Source: Uliginosibacterium sp. 31-16 (GTDB lineage Bacteria > Pseudomonadota > Gammaproteobacteria > Burkholderiales > Rhodocyclaceae). Taken from it: 64,000 nucleotides of DNA. The notes under the pieces are model-generated. The model was not told the origin of the DNA. It saw only the letters and a list, made by a program, of their open reading frames with translations, and did not search any database. A program made the translations under genes and the position numbers. The stretch covers positions 744,001 to 808,000 of the forward strand of contig NZ_JAVALZ010000001.1 of the NCBI RefSeq assembly GCF_030730865.1. The letters run 5' to 3'. Below, in pieces: positions 26,551 through 35,540 of the stretch (positions are counted from its first letter, which is position 1; each line of letters begins with the position of its first letter).

Positions 26551-26964
26551 TTACTTCGCCTGCTTGACCAGATAATCCACCGCCGCCTTCAGCTCGGCAT
26601 CGCTCAGCGCCGGGTTGCCACCGCGCGCCGGCATCACGTTCTTGCCCTTGATCGAGCTTGTGTAAAGAACCTCCATGCCCTGCGCGATACGTGGCGCCCA
26701 GGCGACCTTGTCACCCGTCTTCGGCGCGCCGGCAGCGCCGGTGTTATGACACGCTCCACACACCGTCTGCACGATCTGCTCGCCAGACTTCGGCGCACCG
26801 CCCGCCTCGGGGGCCGCGGCTTCCGGCGCAGCACCTGCCAGTTCAACGCTGCCCACCGGCTGAATCAGCTCCGCCGTCTTCTCCTCATCCACCTTCTGCT
26901 TGCCACAAGCCACCAGAGCCAGCACCGCCAGTGCCGGCACAAACAGACGCGCAAACTTGATCAT
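26551..26964 (-). CDS. Cytochrome c5-like lipoprotein
   Basis: 137 residues. A lipobox LVAC (Cys20) anchors it to a membrane on the periplasmic side. After an Ala/Pro/Glu-rich linker comes a class I cytochrome c domain with haem motif CGACH (69-73) and likely axial Met111 in GKNVMPARGG. The form is that of cytochrome c5 family electron carriers, which pass electrons between the bc1 complex and oxidases or reductases. The gene stands alone, convergent to grxD. The exact partner is not shown by the context. Confidence 0.9.
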   Translation of the reverse strand: MIKFARLFVPALAVLALVACGKQKVDEEKTAELIQPVGSVELAGAAPEAAAPEAGGAPKSGEQIVQTVCGACHNTGAAGAPKTGDKVAWAPRIAQGMEVLYTSSIKGKNVMPARGGNPALSDAELKAAVDYLVKQAK

Positions 26965-27031
26965 GAGGAGCCTCTCTGCATTCTTTTGCTTGGAAAGGCC
27001 GGATTATAGCCAGCTTCGCCCGCCCTGCGCA

Positions 27032-27061
27032 TGGACGCGCCTGCCTCTCATGCAGTATCAT
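27032..27061 (+). promoter_or_regulatory. Possible promoter of tRNA-Arg
   Basis: TGGACG (27032-27037) and TATCAT (27056-27061) are 18 bp apart, with a start expected near 27068, 31 nt before the mature tRNA. Moderate matches only. Confidence 0.35.
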
Positions 27062-27098
27062 CCGCTCCCTCAAGGCCACCGGTTCCCGGTCGCCCCAC

Positions 27099-27175
27099 GC
27101 ATCCGTAGCTCAGCTGGATAGAGTACTGCCCTCCGAAGGCAGGGGTCGGACGTTCGAATCGTCTCGGATGCGCCA
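27099..27175 (+). tRNA. tRNA-Arg (anticodon CCG)
   Basis: A 77-nt cloverleaf. The acceptor stem GCATCCG pairs with CGGATGC, the D-arm is TAGCTCAGCTGGATAGAG, and the anticodon stem CTGCC/GGCAG carries the loop CTCCGAA. The T-arm contains GTTCGAATC, and the CCA end is encoded. Anticodon CCG reads CGG. Confidence 0.95.
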
Positions 27176-27237
27176 GAATTCATAGCCCGGCAAGGGCGCC
27201 AGAAAGTTCGTGCCCGCCGGGCCGGACTATTCCCCCG

Positions 27238-27597
27238 TCAGCCCCGCTGCGCCGCCATCACCGCAATCTCCACCCGCCAGCCCGGCTTCGCCAGCCGCAC
27301 CACCTGCACACAGGCCCGCGAAGGCGCACAGCCCGCAGGCAGCCATTCCTCCCACACCGCGTTCATCCCGTCGTAGTCCGCCATGTCGACCAGATAGATC
27401 GTCGCCATCAGCAGGCGTTCCTTGCCCGATCCGGCCGCGTTCAGATTGTTTTCCAGCAGGGTCAGCATACTCGCCGTCTGACTGCGGATGTCGCCGGTTT
27501 CTTCGGCAGGCACCTCCACCGCATGCACCAGACCATTGAAAAGCGTGGCATCGGCGTAACGGGCTGCGGGATTCAGGCGGGTGATGTCGGTGCTCAT
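27238..27597 (-). CDS. RidA/YjgF family protein
   Basis: 119 residues, normal for the family. RidA-type proteins are cytosolic trimers that hydrolyse reactive enamines and imines from PLP enzymes. Family features seen are the N-terminal RYADATLFNGLVHAVEVPAEE, a central GxGKERLLMATIYLVDMADYDGMNAVW, and the C-terminal SRACVQVVRL with VEIAVMA, which contains the conserved Arg and Glu region. It may be one of the divergent RidA subgroups, since the usual GQIP segment is replaced. It stands alone. Confidence 0.88.
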   Translation of the reverse strand: MSTDITRLNPAARYADATLFNGLVHAVEVPAEETGDIRSQTASMLTLLENNLNAAGSGKERLLMATIYLVDMADYDGMNAVWEEWLPAGCAPSRACVQVVRLAKPGWRVEIAVMAAQRG

Positions 27598-27700
27598 TTC
27601 AGGCTTTCAAAGAAGGGGGCTGGAGAGGCGCATGGGGCGCGGCTCTTGCGGCAGGATACTCGAAGAGGCAGGCAGGACACGGGTCTGCGGGCAAGGGTAT

Positions 27701-27775
27701 GTAGGCTGGTTAGCGCAGCGTAACCCGCCGTTTCATTGCGCAACGATTGCTGCGCGGGTCAATGACCCGCCCTAC
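27701..27775. repeat. Degenerate intergenic inverted repeat (GTAGG...CCTAC)
   Basis: Ends GTAGGCTGGTTAGCGCAGCG and GACCCGCCCTAC form partly matching inverted halves around internal GCGTAACCCGCC and GCGCGGGTCAATGACCCGC blocks. I recall this type of repeat (GTAGGGCGGGTTA...) as widespread in proteobacterial intergenic DNA. It ends just before the stop of the small membrane protein gene. Confidence 0.5.
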
Positions 27776-27779
27776 AAAA

Positions 27780-28091
27780 CTATATGTCCGTGTGTAATAC
27801 AACAACGCTGAACGAAAAAATGATGAAGAACCACGCGAACCAACTAACCAGCAAATCTTCACGAAAAGAGAAGTGACGGCGGTTTTCCCAGTAGCGGCGA
27901 AACGGAGCCCCAAACTGCTTGAAGGCAAACAGACCGCGAGGTTCACGCGTCATCCACCAAAGGAACAAACGCAGCGGCCATGACGGAGAACTCGTATCGC
28001 CCGAAATGACCGTGGCAAAACCGAGAACAAGACCCGCACCCAATGCGGCCAGACCGACCCAGGCAATGTTCGGGATGAGCGACAAGTCCAT
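27780..28091 (-). CDS. Hypothetical small membrane protein downstream of dsbD
   Basis: 103 residues from the ATG at 28091, 2 nt after the dsbD stop (TAGAAATG). The longer open frame lies over dsbD and is a shadow. Two hydrophobic helices (about 8-30 and 80-98) flank a basic central part rich in Arg, Trp and Phe (REPRGLFAFKQFGAPFRRYWENRR). No family recognised. It is probably co-transcribed with cutA and dsbD; a link to thiol chemistry is unsupported because it has no cysteine. Downstream lies an intergenic repeat. Confidence 0.6.
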   Translation of the reverse strand: MDLSLIPNIAWVGLAALGAGLVLGFATVISGDTSSPSWPLRLFLWWMTREPRGLFAFKQFGAPFRRYWENRRHFSFREDLLVSWFAWFFIIFSFSVVVLHTDI

Positions 28092-28093
28092 TT

Positions 28094-29950
28094 CTAACGC
28101 TCTTCCTGTACTTGTGTGAGGATCTTGCCAAACCCCTCCACCCCCATAAACCCAATCACCCTCTTGTCCTTGATCTCCTTGCCGGCTGGCGCGAAGAACA
28201 GAATCCCCGGCGGGCCGAAAAGGCCGAAGCGCTTGAGCAGTTCGCGGTCGGCCGGGGTGTTGGCGGTCACGTCGGCCTGCAGCAGGGTGAAGCCGGCGAG
28301 CTGGGCGGCGATCTTCGGGTCTTTGAAGGTCTGCTCTTCCATTTCCTTGCAGGTCACGCACCAGTCGGCGTAGAAATCCAGCATCACTGGCTTGCTGCTG
28401 GCGGCGATGCGGGCATCGAGCTCGGCGCTGCTCTTGATGCGCTCGAAACGCGGGGCGGTGTTCTCGCAGGCGTTCGCCGCCGTGCAGCCGGTCAGACCTG
28501 AGAGAGGCTGGAGCGGGTTGCGGCTGCCGGCCAGCGCTCCGATGAGGATAGCGCCGCCCGCCAGCAGCAGGACGATGCCAATGGCCTTGAAGGCGCGCAA
28601 CGAGGCGTGCGCCTCCGCTGGCAATGAATCAAGCGCGCGCAGGAAGACGCCCCCGGTAATCAGCAGCGCGGCCCAGCCGAACATGGGCAGGATCGGCGGC
28701 AACACCGGGGCGATCAGGTACAGCGCGGTGGCAAGCAGGGTCAGGCCGAAGAAGCGTTTCACGCCTTCCATCCACGGCCCCGGTTTGGGCAGGAAGCGCC
28801 GCGCGGCGACGCCGATGAGAATCAGCGGGGCGCCCATGCCCAGGCCCAGCATGAACAAGGCCAACCCGCCGAGCACGGCGTCGTGCGTCCGGGCGATGTA
28901 GAGCAAAGCGCCGGCCAGCGGGGCGGCCACGCAGGGGCCGACGATGAGCGCGGAGATGGCTCCCATGAGTGCCAGCTGGCGCGCCGAGCCGCCGTGGTGG
29001 TGGGCGCTGGCGGAAAGTGTGTGCTGCCAGCGCGCGGGAATCTGCAACTCGTACACGCCGAACATGGCCAGCGCGAGGATCACGAAGAGCAGCGCGAAGG
29101 CGCCGAGCACCCACACGTTCTGCAGCCAGGCGGACAGCAGTTGGCCGGAGAAGCCGGCCGCCACACCCGCCAGCGCATAGGTGACGGCCATGCCAAGCAC
29201 GTAAGCACTGCACAGCACGAAGGCGCGGGCGTGGCTGATCTTGTGGCCATGGCCGACGATGATGCCGGAGAGGATCGGCAGCATCGGCAGGGTGCAGGGC
29301 GTGAAGCTCAGGAGCAGACCGAAGCCGAAGAAACTCAGTGCGATCAGGAACAGGTTGCCGCCGGCAAGCAGGCTGGAGACCCGCTCCTGTTCTGGTTCTT
29401 CAGCCTGCATGCCGGAAGGCCGGCTGCTGGCGGGGTTTTCCAGCACGGGGGCCTGTTCAGGCCCGTCCAGTGCGGCGATCAGGGATGATCCGGGTTTGGT
29501 GCTGCCCGGCAGGGCGCTGCTCATGTTGGCGAGTTTGAGCTCGACCGGGATTTCGCTGGGCGGGTAGCAGATGCCGAAATCGGCGCAGCCCTGATGGCTG
29601 ACGACGAGGATGAGCGGACCGTTCTTCGCCTCGCTCGCCGGCCGCACCAGCGGCAAGGTCAAACGCAGGGCATCGCGGTAGATCTGCTGTTTGCCGAAGA
29701 ATTTGTCTTCGTGATCGAGTCCGGCGGGCAGCTCATAGGCGCCGAGCGACTCGCCGGACTCGAGCTTGAAGCCGAGCTTGTTGCGATACAGGTAGTAGCC
29801 GGGCTCGATGGCAAAACGCACTTCGATGGTCTGCTCGTCGAGCAGGCTGGCGGCGAGCCGGTAGGCCTGCTCGGGCGGCAAGGGTTCGGGCGACGCGGCG
29901 CAGGCGAAGCCGCTGAAGCACAGCAGGGCGATGAGCAGAAAGCGTTTCAT
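28094..29950 (-). CDS. dsbD: Thiol:disulfide interchange protein DsbD
   Basis: 618 residues, full length. It moves reducing power from cytosolic thioredoxin to the periplasm for DsbC and cytochrome c maturation. A signal peptide (1-18) is followed by the alpha domain with Cys122 and Cys128 (GCADFGIC). An eight-helix beta domain has Cys in FTPCTLPML and VGPCVAAPL, and the C-terminal thioredoxin-like gamma domain has CVTC at 531-534. It overlaps cutA by ATGA, the common cutA-dsbD pair. Confidence 0.96.
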   Translation of the reverse strand: MKRFLLIALLCFSGFACAASPEPLPPEQAYRLAASLLDEQTIEVRFAIEPGYYLYRNKLGFKLESGESLGAYELPAGLDHEDKFFGKQQIYRDALRLTLPLVRPASEAKNGPLILVVSHQGCADFGICYPPSEIPVELKLANMSSALPGSTKPGSSLIAALDGPEQAPVLENPASSRPSGMQAEEPEQERVSSLLAGGNLFLIALSFFGFGLLLSFTPCTLPMLPILSGIIVGHGHKISHARAFVLCSAYVLGMAVTYALAGVAAGFSGQLLSAWLQNVWVLGAFALLFVILALAMFGVYELQIPARWQHTLSASAHHHGGSARQLALMGAISALIVGPCVAAPLAGALLYIARTHDAVLGGLALFMLGLGMGAPLILIGVAARRFLPKPGPWMEGVKRFFGLTLLATALYLIAPVLPPILPMFGWAALLITGGVFLRALDSLPAEAHASLRAFKAIGIVLLLAGGAILIGALAGSRNPLQPLSGLTGCTAANACENTAPRFERIKSSAELDARIAASSKPVMLDFYADWCVTCKEMEEQTFKDPKIAAQLAGFTLLQADVTANTPADRELLKRFGLFGPPGILFFAPAGKEIKDKRVIGFMGVEGFGKILTQVQEER

Positions 29951-30273
29951 GCGTCGGCAGTCTCTTGTACAAGCCAGTCCAGATACGCCGGCAGGCCGGC
30001 GGCAATGGGCAGGGCAATGATTTCAGGAACCTCGTAAGGGTGCAGCGTGCGCAGCGCGGCTTCGAGCCCGGCGTAGCGCGCGGCCGTGGTCTTGATCAGC
30101 AGCGGCACCTCGGTCGCCTGCTCGATCTTGTCTTGCCAGCGATACACGGACTGGCACGGCGCGAGGATGTTGACACAGGCGGCGAGCCGGCGTTCCACCA
30201 GTGTCTGTGCAATCTGCGCGGCGCAGTCTGCATCCGGGGTGTTGCACAGAACAAGCAGGGCGGTGGCGGGCAT
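29947..30273 (-). CDS. cutA: Divalent cation tolerance protein CutA
   Basis: 108 residues, the usual length for these trimeric proteins. Family features are LVLCNTPD at the N-terminus, LVERRLAACVNI, a YRWQDKIEQATEVPLLIKT strand pair and the HPYEVPEIIALPI segment. CutA is linked to copper and divalent cation tolerance, but its biochemical role is not settled. It is in an operon with dsbD (ATGA overlap). Confidence 0.94.
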   Translation of the reverse strand: MPATALLVLCNTPDADCAAQIAQTLVERRLAACVNILAPCQSVYRWQDKIEQATEVPLLIKTTAARYAGLEAALRTLHPYEVPEIIALPIAAGLPAYLDWLVQETADA

Positions 30274-30403
30274 GTCATCAGGGGCACAAGAGGAACGCCC
30301 AGTTTACCCGCATCACGGCACAGCATGGGTGGCTGGCGAACCGCGCCGGACGGGCGTTTGCCAAGCCCCTGCCCGGCAGGCCGCAGCTCGCTTGCCTGCT
30401 GGC

Positions 30404-32287
30404 TCAGACGGGCTGGACAGCCCCGTCAGGCGCCACTTTCGGCAAGGTGAGGGTGAAGCAGGCGCCCTGCCCCGGCTGGGAATCAACCGAAATGCTGCCG
30501 CCCAGCAGGGTCGTGGTCAGACGATAGACGATGGCCAGGCCAAGCCCGGAGCCGCCCTGGCCGAGTCGCGTGGTGAAGAAGGGATCAAAGATGCGCCCCA
30601 GATGTTCATCGCGGATGCCCTGCCCGTCGTCGCGCACCACAATCTGCAGGGAATCGGCGTCCAGCTCGCAGGCATGCACCTGGACGGTACCGCCAGCCGT
30701 GTCCGCCAGGCCATGCAGCACAGCGTTCTGTACAAGGTTGCTGATGATCTGACCCAGCGGGCCGGGATAACTGTCCATGCGGATGCCGGCAGGCAGGTCG
30801 CAGATCAGCTTGATGGGCTTGAAACGCAGCATCGGACGCAGGGTATTGATCACGCTGTCCAGCGTTTCGGCAAGATCGAACGGACGACGACGCTCCGAGG
30901 TCTGGTCGACGGCGACCTGCTTGAAGCTGGCAACCAGCTCGCTGGCGCGCTGCAGGCTGCTGGAAGCAAGTGAGGCGCCCTGCTCCTGCTCGGCGATGAA
31001 ATTCTGCAGCGCCGAGCGGGTGATCGTCTCGCCATCAAAATTCAGGGACATTTCGCGGGCCCGCTCCTGCAGGCTGCTAACCACGGTGAGGGCGTTGCCG
31101 ATGGGCGTATTCAATTCATGCGAAACACCCGCGACCATGGAGCCCAGTGAGGCCATGGTTTCGGAATGCACGAGTTCGTCCTGCGTGCGCTGCAGGATAT
31201 CGACGGTATTGGCCAGCGACTGGTTGGCTTCAGCCAGACGCTGGGTCCGCTCGGCAACCCGTTCTTCCAGCCGGGCATTGAGCTGCTTGAGCGCTTCTTC
31301 CGCTTCACGCCGTGCGGTGACATCCACGAAGGCCGCGAAAATGCATTTGTGGCCGTCGAACAGGATGGTTTCACAATTGGCCACGAAGTGCCGGATGCTG
31401 CCGTCGCGCAGGCGGAAACGCACCAGCTGATTGCTGGTGCGGCCGCTCTGACGAAACTCGGCAACCCAGGCGTCGCGCTCGGCGGGCGTGACCCAGATGC
31501 CGATCTGGGTGGCGGTCTTGCCCGCAACCTCATCCTTGCTCCAGCCCGAGAGCTTTTCCCAGGCCGGGTTGACGTCGAAGTAGGCGCCATCAGCCAGCAA
31601 GGTAATGCTGACGGGAACCGGGTTCAGGTAGAAGAAAATTGAAAATTTCTCGCGTTCCAGCCGGAGCTCCTGCAAACGCATGGCCAGTTCGCCACCGGCG
31701 TGCTCCTGACGTGCATGCTGCCTGCGCATGGCAGCCGCCAGATAGGCGGCAACAACGCCTCCGACAACGATGCAGAAGCTGTAAACGACCCAGTACTGGA
31801 AAGGGGAGCGCGGCAGCTGGGTGGCCCAGAAGTGCTGATCGAGCAGCGCCATGCCGCTTAGCGTAACCAGCAGGACACTGCACAGGATCAGGGTATGGCG
31901 GGTGCTGGTCACCCAGGCGCACAGGATGACAATGAGCGGAAGCGTCGTTGCGATCGGGCTGCGGATGCCGTTGACCAGCAGACACTTCAGGCCGACCAGC
32001 ACGACCAGACCCCACAGGAAAAGCGCCATGGCAAGCTTGACCTGCTGACGCTGCAACAACCACAAGGCACCAAAGCCGATGGACAGGATCGCCGCCGGAA
32101 ACAGGCCGATCTGAAGCGCGGGCGTATCAGCCGCCAGATTGCCGGCCAGACTCAGAGGGAAACCCAGCCCGATGAACAAGCACAGCACGATGCGGATCAG
32201 CCGCAGGTCCGCGTCGATCAGCGCAGCATCCGCCCCGGGCATGGCGGCAGCAAGTGGCGCAGCATCAGTCGGAATGGGTTCAGGCAC
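30404..32287 (-). CDS. Membrane sensor histidine kinase with PAS domain
   Basis: 627 residues. The start is GTG at 32287 with AAGGAAGG just upstream. Five or six membrane helices (about 28-185) are followed by a linker helix and a PAS domain (about 212-325). A coiled coil (325-378) leads to HisKA with His390 in VSHELNTPIGN, then a HATPase with GLGLAIVY. The insertion between H-box and HATPase (GETITRSALQ, TSERRRPFDL) is typical of a two-component group with a membrane 7TM/MASE-like input. No response regulator gene is adjacent. The signal is unknown. Confidence 0.88.
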   Translation of the reverse strand: MPEPIPTDAAPLAAAMPGADAALIDADLRLIRIVLCLFIGLGFPLSLAGNLAADTPALQIGLFPAAILSIGFGALWLLQRQQVKLAMALFLWGLVVLVGLKCLLVNGIRSPIATTLPLIVILCAWVTSTRHTLILCSVLLVTLSGMALLDQHFWATQLPRSPFQYWVVYSFCIVVGGVVAAYLAAAMRRQHARQEHAGGELAMRLQELRLEREKFSIFFYLNPVPVSITLLADGAYFDVNPAWEKLSGWSKDEVAGKTATQIGIWVTPAERDAWVAEFRQSGRTSNQLVRFRLRDGSIRHFVANCETILFDGHKCIFAAFVDVTARREAEEALKQLNARLEERVAERTQRLAEANQSLANTVDILQRTQDELVHSETMASLGSMVAGVSHELNTPIGNALTVVSSLQERAREMSLNFDGETITRSALQNFIAEQEQGASLASSSLQRASELVASFKQVAVDQTSERRRPFDLAETLDSVINTLRPMLRFKPIKLICDLPAGIRMDSYPGPLGQIISNLVQNAVLHGLADTAGGTVQVHACELDADSLQIVVRDDGQGIRDEHLGRIFDPFFTTRLGQGGSGLGLAIVYRLTTTLLGGSISVDSQPGQGACFTLTLPKVAPDGAVQPV

Positions 32288-32309
32288 GGCACCTTCCTTG
32301 AGCGGGACC

Positions 32310-32348
32310 CCTGCATTGTCGTCCTGCGCATGGGCGCGACAATGCAGG
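32310..32348. other. 12-bp-stem hairpin between the ABC exporter and the sensor kinase
   Basis: CCTGCATTGTCG and CGACAATGCAGG are perfect inverted arms around a 15-nt loop. It lies after the permease stop and about 23 nt before the kinase start, with no T-run, so it may be a protein site, an attenuator or a transcript-stabilising stem. Confidence 0.5.
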
Positions 32349-32381
32349 TGCCCGTAGGGGTGCGTTTCCCTCGCGGGGAAT

Positions 32382-33170
32382 TCAGCGCAACAGGCGACGA
32401 CGCATCAACACCCGCGCGATGGCAACACCACACAAGGCATAGCTCAGCAGCACCAGCACGTGCAGCCACAGCCCGCTCACCTCGCCGTGCAGCAAGAGTG
32501 GCCGGATAGCGCCAATCGCATGCCCCAGCGGCAGCACCAGTGCGGCCCCCTGGATGAAGGCCGGCAACTGTTCCAGCGGGAAGAACACCCCGCAGAGCAT
32601 GGCCATCGGGCTGATGAAAAGCGTAAACCAGTACATGAAAAAGTCATAGCCCGGCGCCAGCGAGGTGGCGATGAAACCGATGCCGGCAAAGCACAGACCG
32701 GTCAGCAGCACCAGCGGCAGAGCCATCAGGGCGTGCTGCCAGGAGGCCAGACCGAACACGGTGATGACCAGCAGGATGGCACTGCCCGAGAACAGGGATT
32801 TGGTCGCCGCCCACAGCACCTCGCCGATCAGCACATCATCCAGTGACAGAGGCGCGTTCATGATGGCCTCCCAGGTCTTCTGCTGGTGCGCACGGGCGAA
32901 ACCGGAATACAGCGCCTCGAACGTGGCCGCGTTCATGGTCGAGAAAGCCACGGTGCCAGTCGCCAGAAAACTGATGTAGCTCACCCCTTGCACCTGCGGC
33001 AGCAGCGCACCGAGCCCCAGCCCCAGCCCCAGCAGATAGATCAGCGGATCGGCCAGATTGCCCAGCAGTGAGGGAATCGCCAGCCGGCTCCAGACCTTGA
33101 GATTGCGCTGCCATACCGCCAGCGCGCGACGTGGAGAAAGATCGAGGGGAACGAAGAGCTTACTCATCAC
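32382..33170 (-). CDS. ABC-2 type exporter permease (NodJ family)
   Basis: 262 residues with six hydrophobic helices and the ABC-2 permease form ([28 protein letters not shown] at the N-terminus, [21 protein letters not shown] near 195). It is close to NodJ-type permeases, which with NodI export lipo-oligosaccharides in rhizobia; in other bacteria the substrate is usually unknown. It overlaps the ATPase gene by 11 nt and is surely its partner. No Nod synthesis genes are present, so nodulation is not implied. Confidence 0.9.
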   Translation of the reverse strand: MMSKLFVPLDLSPRRALAVWQRNLKVWSRLAIPSLLGNLADPLIYLLGLGLGLGALLPQVQGVSYISFLATGTVAFSTMNAATFEALYSGFARAHQQKTWEAIMNAPLSLDDVLIGEVLWAATKSLFSGSAILLVITVFGLASWQHALMALPLVLLTGLCFAGIGFIATSLAPGYDFFMYWFTLFISPMAMLCGVFFPLEQLPAFIQGAALVLPLGHAIGAIRPLLLHGEVSGLWLHVLVLLSYALCGVAIARVLMRRRLLR

Positions 33171-34089
33171 GCATCTCCCGTCCCGTCAGTTTGAGGAATA
33201 CGTCTTCCAGATTGGCCGGGCGGTGCAGGTAGCGCAGCCCCCCTTGCGCAGCGAGGTGGGCAAGGAGCACATCGGCATCCTGAACGTAGCAGAAGGCGGT
33301 CTCGCCGCTGACTTCGAAGCGGCTGGAAAACTGCGCGGCATGGGTCGCCGCCCAGGCGGCCGCGCCCCCCTCATGACCGGCCCACTCGCCAAAGACTTCA
33401 ACAACCTGAGGCTCGATATGCTCGGCAATCACCTCCCGCGGAGTGCCCATGGCGATGATCTGACCACGGTCGAGAATCGCGATGCGGTGCGCGAGGCGCT
33501 CGGCCTCATCCATGAAATGGGTCGTCAGCAGCAGCGTCTTGCCCTGAGAAATGAGCCCCTTGAGGCGATCCCAGATCAGATGGCGGGCCTGCGGATCAAG
33601 GCCGGTGGTGGGCTCATCCATGATCAGCAGATCAGGATTGGCCACCAACGCGCGCGCCATGGTGAGGCGACGTTTCATGCCACCGGAAAGTGTCGGCACC
33701 TTGGCATCGGCCTTGGCCTCCAGCCCGGCAAAAGCCAGCAGATCGGGAACGCGTGCCCTGGCCGCTGTCGCCGGGATGCCGAAATAGCGCGCGAAAACAA
33801 GCAGGTTCTCGGTGACGGTGAAGTCCGGATCCAGGCTGTCGTTCTGCGGCACCACGCCAACGCGAACGCGTGCCTCGCGCGCACGCGCCGGAACCGGCAA
33901 GCCGCACAACTCGATGCGGCCGGCGCTAGGTTCGGTGTGCCCGAGCACGCAGCGCAGGGTGGTCGTCTTGCCGGCACCATTCGGCCCGAGCAGTGCAAAG
34001 CACTCGCCGGGCTGAAGCTGGAAGCTGATGCCCCGGACGACTTCGGTTGCGCCGTAGGATTTATGCAGGTCGGTGACGGTAAGCGGCAT
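33160..34089 (-). CDS. ABC exporter ATPase (NodI family)
   Basis: 309 residues. Walker A is GPNGAGKT (35-42), the signature is LSGGMKRRL (about 138-146), Walker B is [13 protein letters not shown], and the switch His lies in [14 protein letters not shown]-terminal extension (about 230-305) is typical of NodI/DrrA-type subunits. Its start lies one base after the stop of the membrane protein upstream, so the four genes from the glutathione S-transferase to the permease form one operon. Confidence 0.92.
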   Translation of the reverse strand: MPLTVTDLHKSYGATEVVRGISFQLQPGECFALLGPNGAGKTTTLRCVLGHTEPSAGRIELCGLPVPARAREARVRVGVVPQNDSLDPDFTVTENLLVFARYFGIPATAARARVPDLLAFAGLEAKADAKVPTLSGGMKRRLTMARALVANPDLLIMDEPTTGLDPQARHLIWDRLKGLISQGKTLLLTTHFMDEAERLAHRIAILDRGQIIAMGTPREVIAEHIEPQVVEVFGEWAGHEGGAAAWAATHAAQFSSRFEVSGETAFCYVQDADVLLAHLAAQGGLRYLHRPANLEDVFLKLTGREMRDE

Positions 34090-34090
34090 C

Positions 34091-34807
34091 TCAGGGTTTT
34101 CTTTGTGAGGCTGAATTCAGGGGGCCATCCTGTTCGATCGTTTGCTTGTCCAAACTGATACGCGCTAGCCGCAATTCGCCTTTTCGCGTGTAGAGCAGCA
34201 TTGCGTGCCGTGGCGAATCGTGGGCGATGACGACCTTGTTAATCTCACCGGTGAAGGGCATCAGGGCCTTGAGTTGATGGCCTTCTGCGTCCGACAGGGC
34301 AAGGACGGCCTCATCGTCATCGCCAAAGCGGTTGTCACCGCTGGTATCGCGGTCGACGATGAGATAAAGCACCGCCACAGGGGCTTTTGCTGCGCGCCCT
34401 GTTGTCTCCTCGCGAGTCCCTAGTTCGATGGTCTGTCGGATCAGTCCGGGCGCTTGCCCCCGCAGCCACCAGCTTTGGCGGCTGAGTGTATCGACGAACA
34501 GATAGTCGCGTACGCGTGGCCCGTGTTTGTAACCGCTCAAGTGGTCACTACGGCCATCACTCTCAAAGCGAGCACGAAGCACAGGTCTGGTCGGGATGAT
34601 TTCAAACTGTGAGAGTAGCTCTATCGCAACAGGCGCGTCGTCGCCTGCGGAGACGACTGATGATTGAGCCTTTTGCGTGTTGAACGGATTCGGAATTTCG
34701 CGGATCAGTGCGATGCCAATCAGGGCTAAAGCCCCCAGGCCAATGAGCAAAATCACCAGTGCATTGAAACGCCAGGCATACAGGAAGAAACGGCGAGTGC
34801 GATTCAT
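34091..34807 (-). CDS. Hypothetical membrane-anchored protein upstream of the ABC exporter
   Basis: 238 residues from the ATG at 34807. The 50 extra codons of the open frame run over the glutathione S-transferase gene. An N-terminal membrane helix (about 8-35) is followed by a globular domain of beta character, likely outside the membrane ([78 protein letters not shown]). The [14 protein letters not shown] segment is rich in Asp and could bind calcium. No family recognised. Tight coupling suggests a link to the exporter. Confidence 0.72.
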   Translation of the reverse strand: MNRTRRFFLYAWRFNALVILLIGLGALALIGIALIREIPNPFNTQKAQSSVVSAGDDAPVAIELLSQFEIIPTRPVLRARFESDGRSDHLSGYKHGPRVRDYLFVDTLSRQSWWLRGQAPGLIRQTIELGTREETTGRAAKAPVAVLYLIVDRDTSGDNRFGDDDEAVLALSDAEGHQLKALMPFTGEINKVVIAHDSPRHAMLLYTRKGELRLARISLDKQTIEQDGPLNSASQRKP

Positions 34808-34808
34808 C

Positions 34809-35417
34809 TCAAACCACCGGAACCGTTTGTGCAAAGCTCGGGCGCTCAAGCAGACGGGCAGTGTGAGCGGCGAGCAGGGGGCGGCCAGCACGCCAATCGT
34901 AAGCGGGGAAACGGAAGTCGATCCAGGCGAGGCCGCAGGCGCTGGCGATGTCAGCACGACTGAAGCTGCCGCCGTGCAGCCACTCCTTGCCGTGCAAGCG
35001 AGCTTCCAGCACGTCCAGTCCGCGCTCGACCTTGCCGCGCTGACGCTCGATCACGCCGACATCCTGCTTGTCGGTGCTGCGACGCGTTTCAAGCAGCCAC
35101 ACCACCGCTGCGTCGGTGATGCCATCCGCAAGGGCTTCGAGCTGTTTCACCCGCAGGGCTTCAAGTGCATCGGCCGGCAGCGTGGGAGCATAGACTCCCA
35201 AGGTCTCAAGATAGTCGGCGATGATCGGCGAGTCGAAAAACACCTCGGCCTCATCCGTGACCAGAGCGGGCACCTTGCCCAGCGGGTTGAAGTCGGCCAC
35301 ATGATTGCCCGGTTCCCAGGGCGGGTCATTCACGAACTCGAAAGGGATGCCCTTCTCAAGCAACAGCACGCGGATCTTGCGTACATAGGGGCTGGTCAGC
35401 GAGGCGATGAGTTTCAT
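34809..35417 (-). CDS. Glutathione S-transferase family protein
   Basis: 202 residues from the ATG at 35417 (MKLIASLTSPYVRKIRVLL), the usual GST start; 15 earlier codons are not needed. The thioredoxin-like N-domain carries SPYVRKI (catalytic Ser/Tyr region), the cis-Pro segment GKVPALV and DSPIIADYL for glutathione binding. An all-helical C-domain follows. It resembles the YibF/GstB-like group. It ends one base before the hypothetical membrane protein begins, heading the ABC exporter operon. Confidence 0.9.
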   Translation of the reverse strand: MKLIASLTSPYVRKIRVLLLEKGIPFEFVNDPPWEPGNHVADFNPLGKVPALVTDEAEVFFDSPIIADYLETLGVYAPTLPADALEALRVKQLEALADGITDAAVVWLLETRRSTDKQDVGVIERQRGKVERGLDVLEARLHGKEWLHGGSFSRADIASACGLAWIDFRFPAYDWRAGRPLLAAHTARLLERPSFAQTVPVV

Positions 35418-35483
35418 GATGTCACTCCGGTAGGGGATGAATGTCTGAAGAGCCGCATGCAACCTTGGTCTGCAGCCCGGATG

Positions 35484-35540
35484 CTTGAAAAAGTCCGCTG
35501 CAGGCGGGTCTCCGGCATGCCTGCCTGAAGAAGCCCGCCA
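35484..35540. repeat. REP-like repeat region
   Basis: The part TTGAAAAAGTCCGCTGCAGG with the following CGGGTCT resembles the 20234-20264 hairpin. It is followed by an inverted GCCTGCCTGAAGAAGCCCGC copy. Placed between the GST start and the hydrolase stop. Probably a degenerate pair of the same REP family. Confidence 0.45.

Noticed and set aside
32382-34089. NodI/NodJ similarity taken as a sign of nodulation genes
   Set aside because: No Nod factor synthesis genes are present; NodIJ-like exporters are common in non-symbiotic betaproteobacteria.
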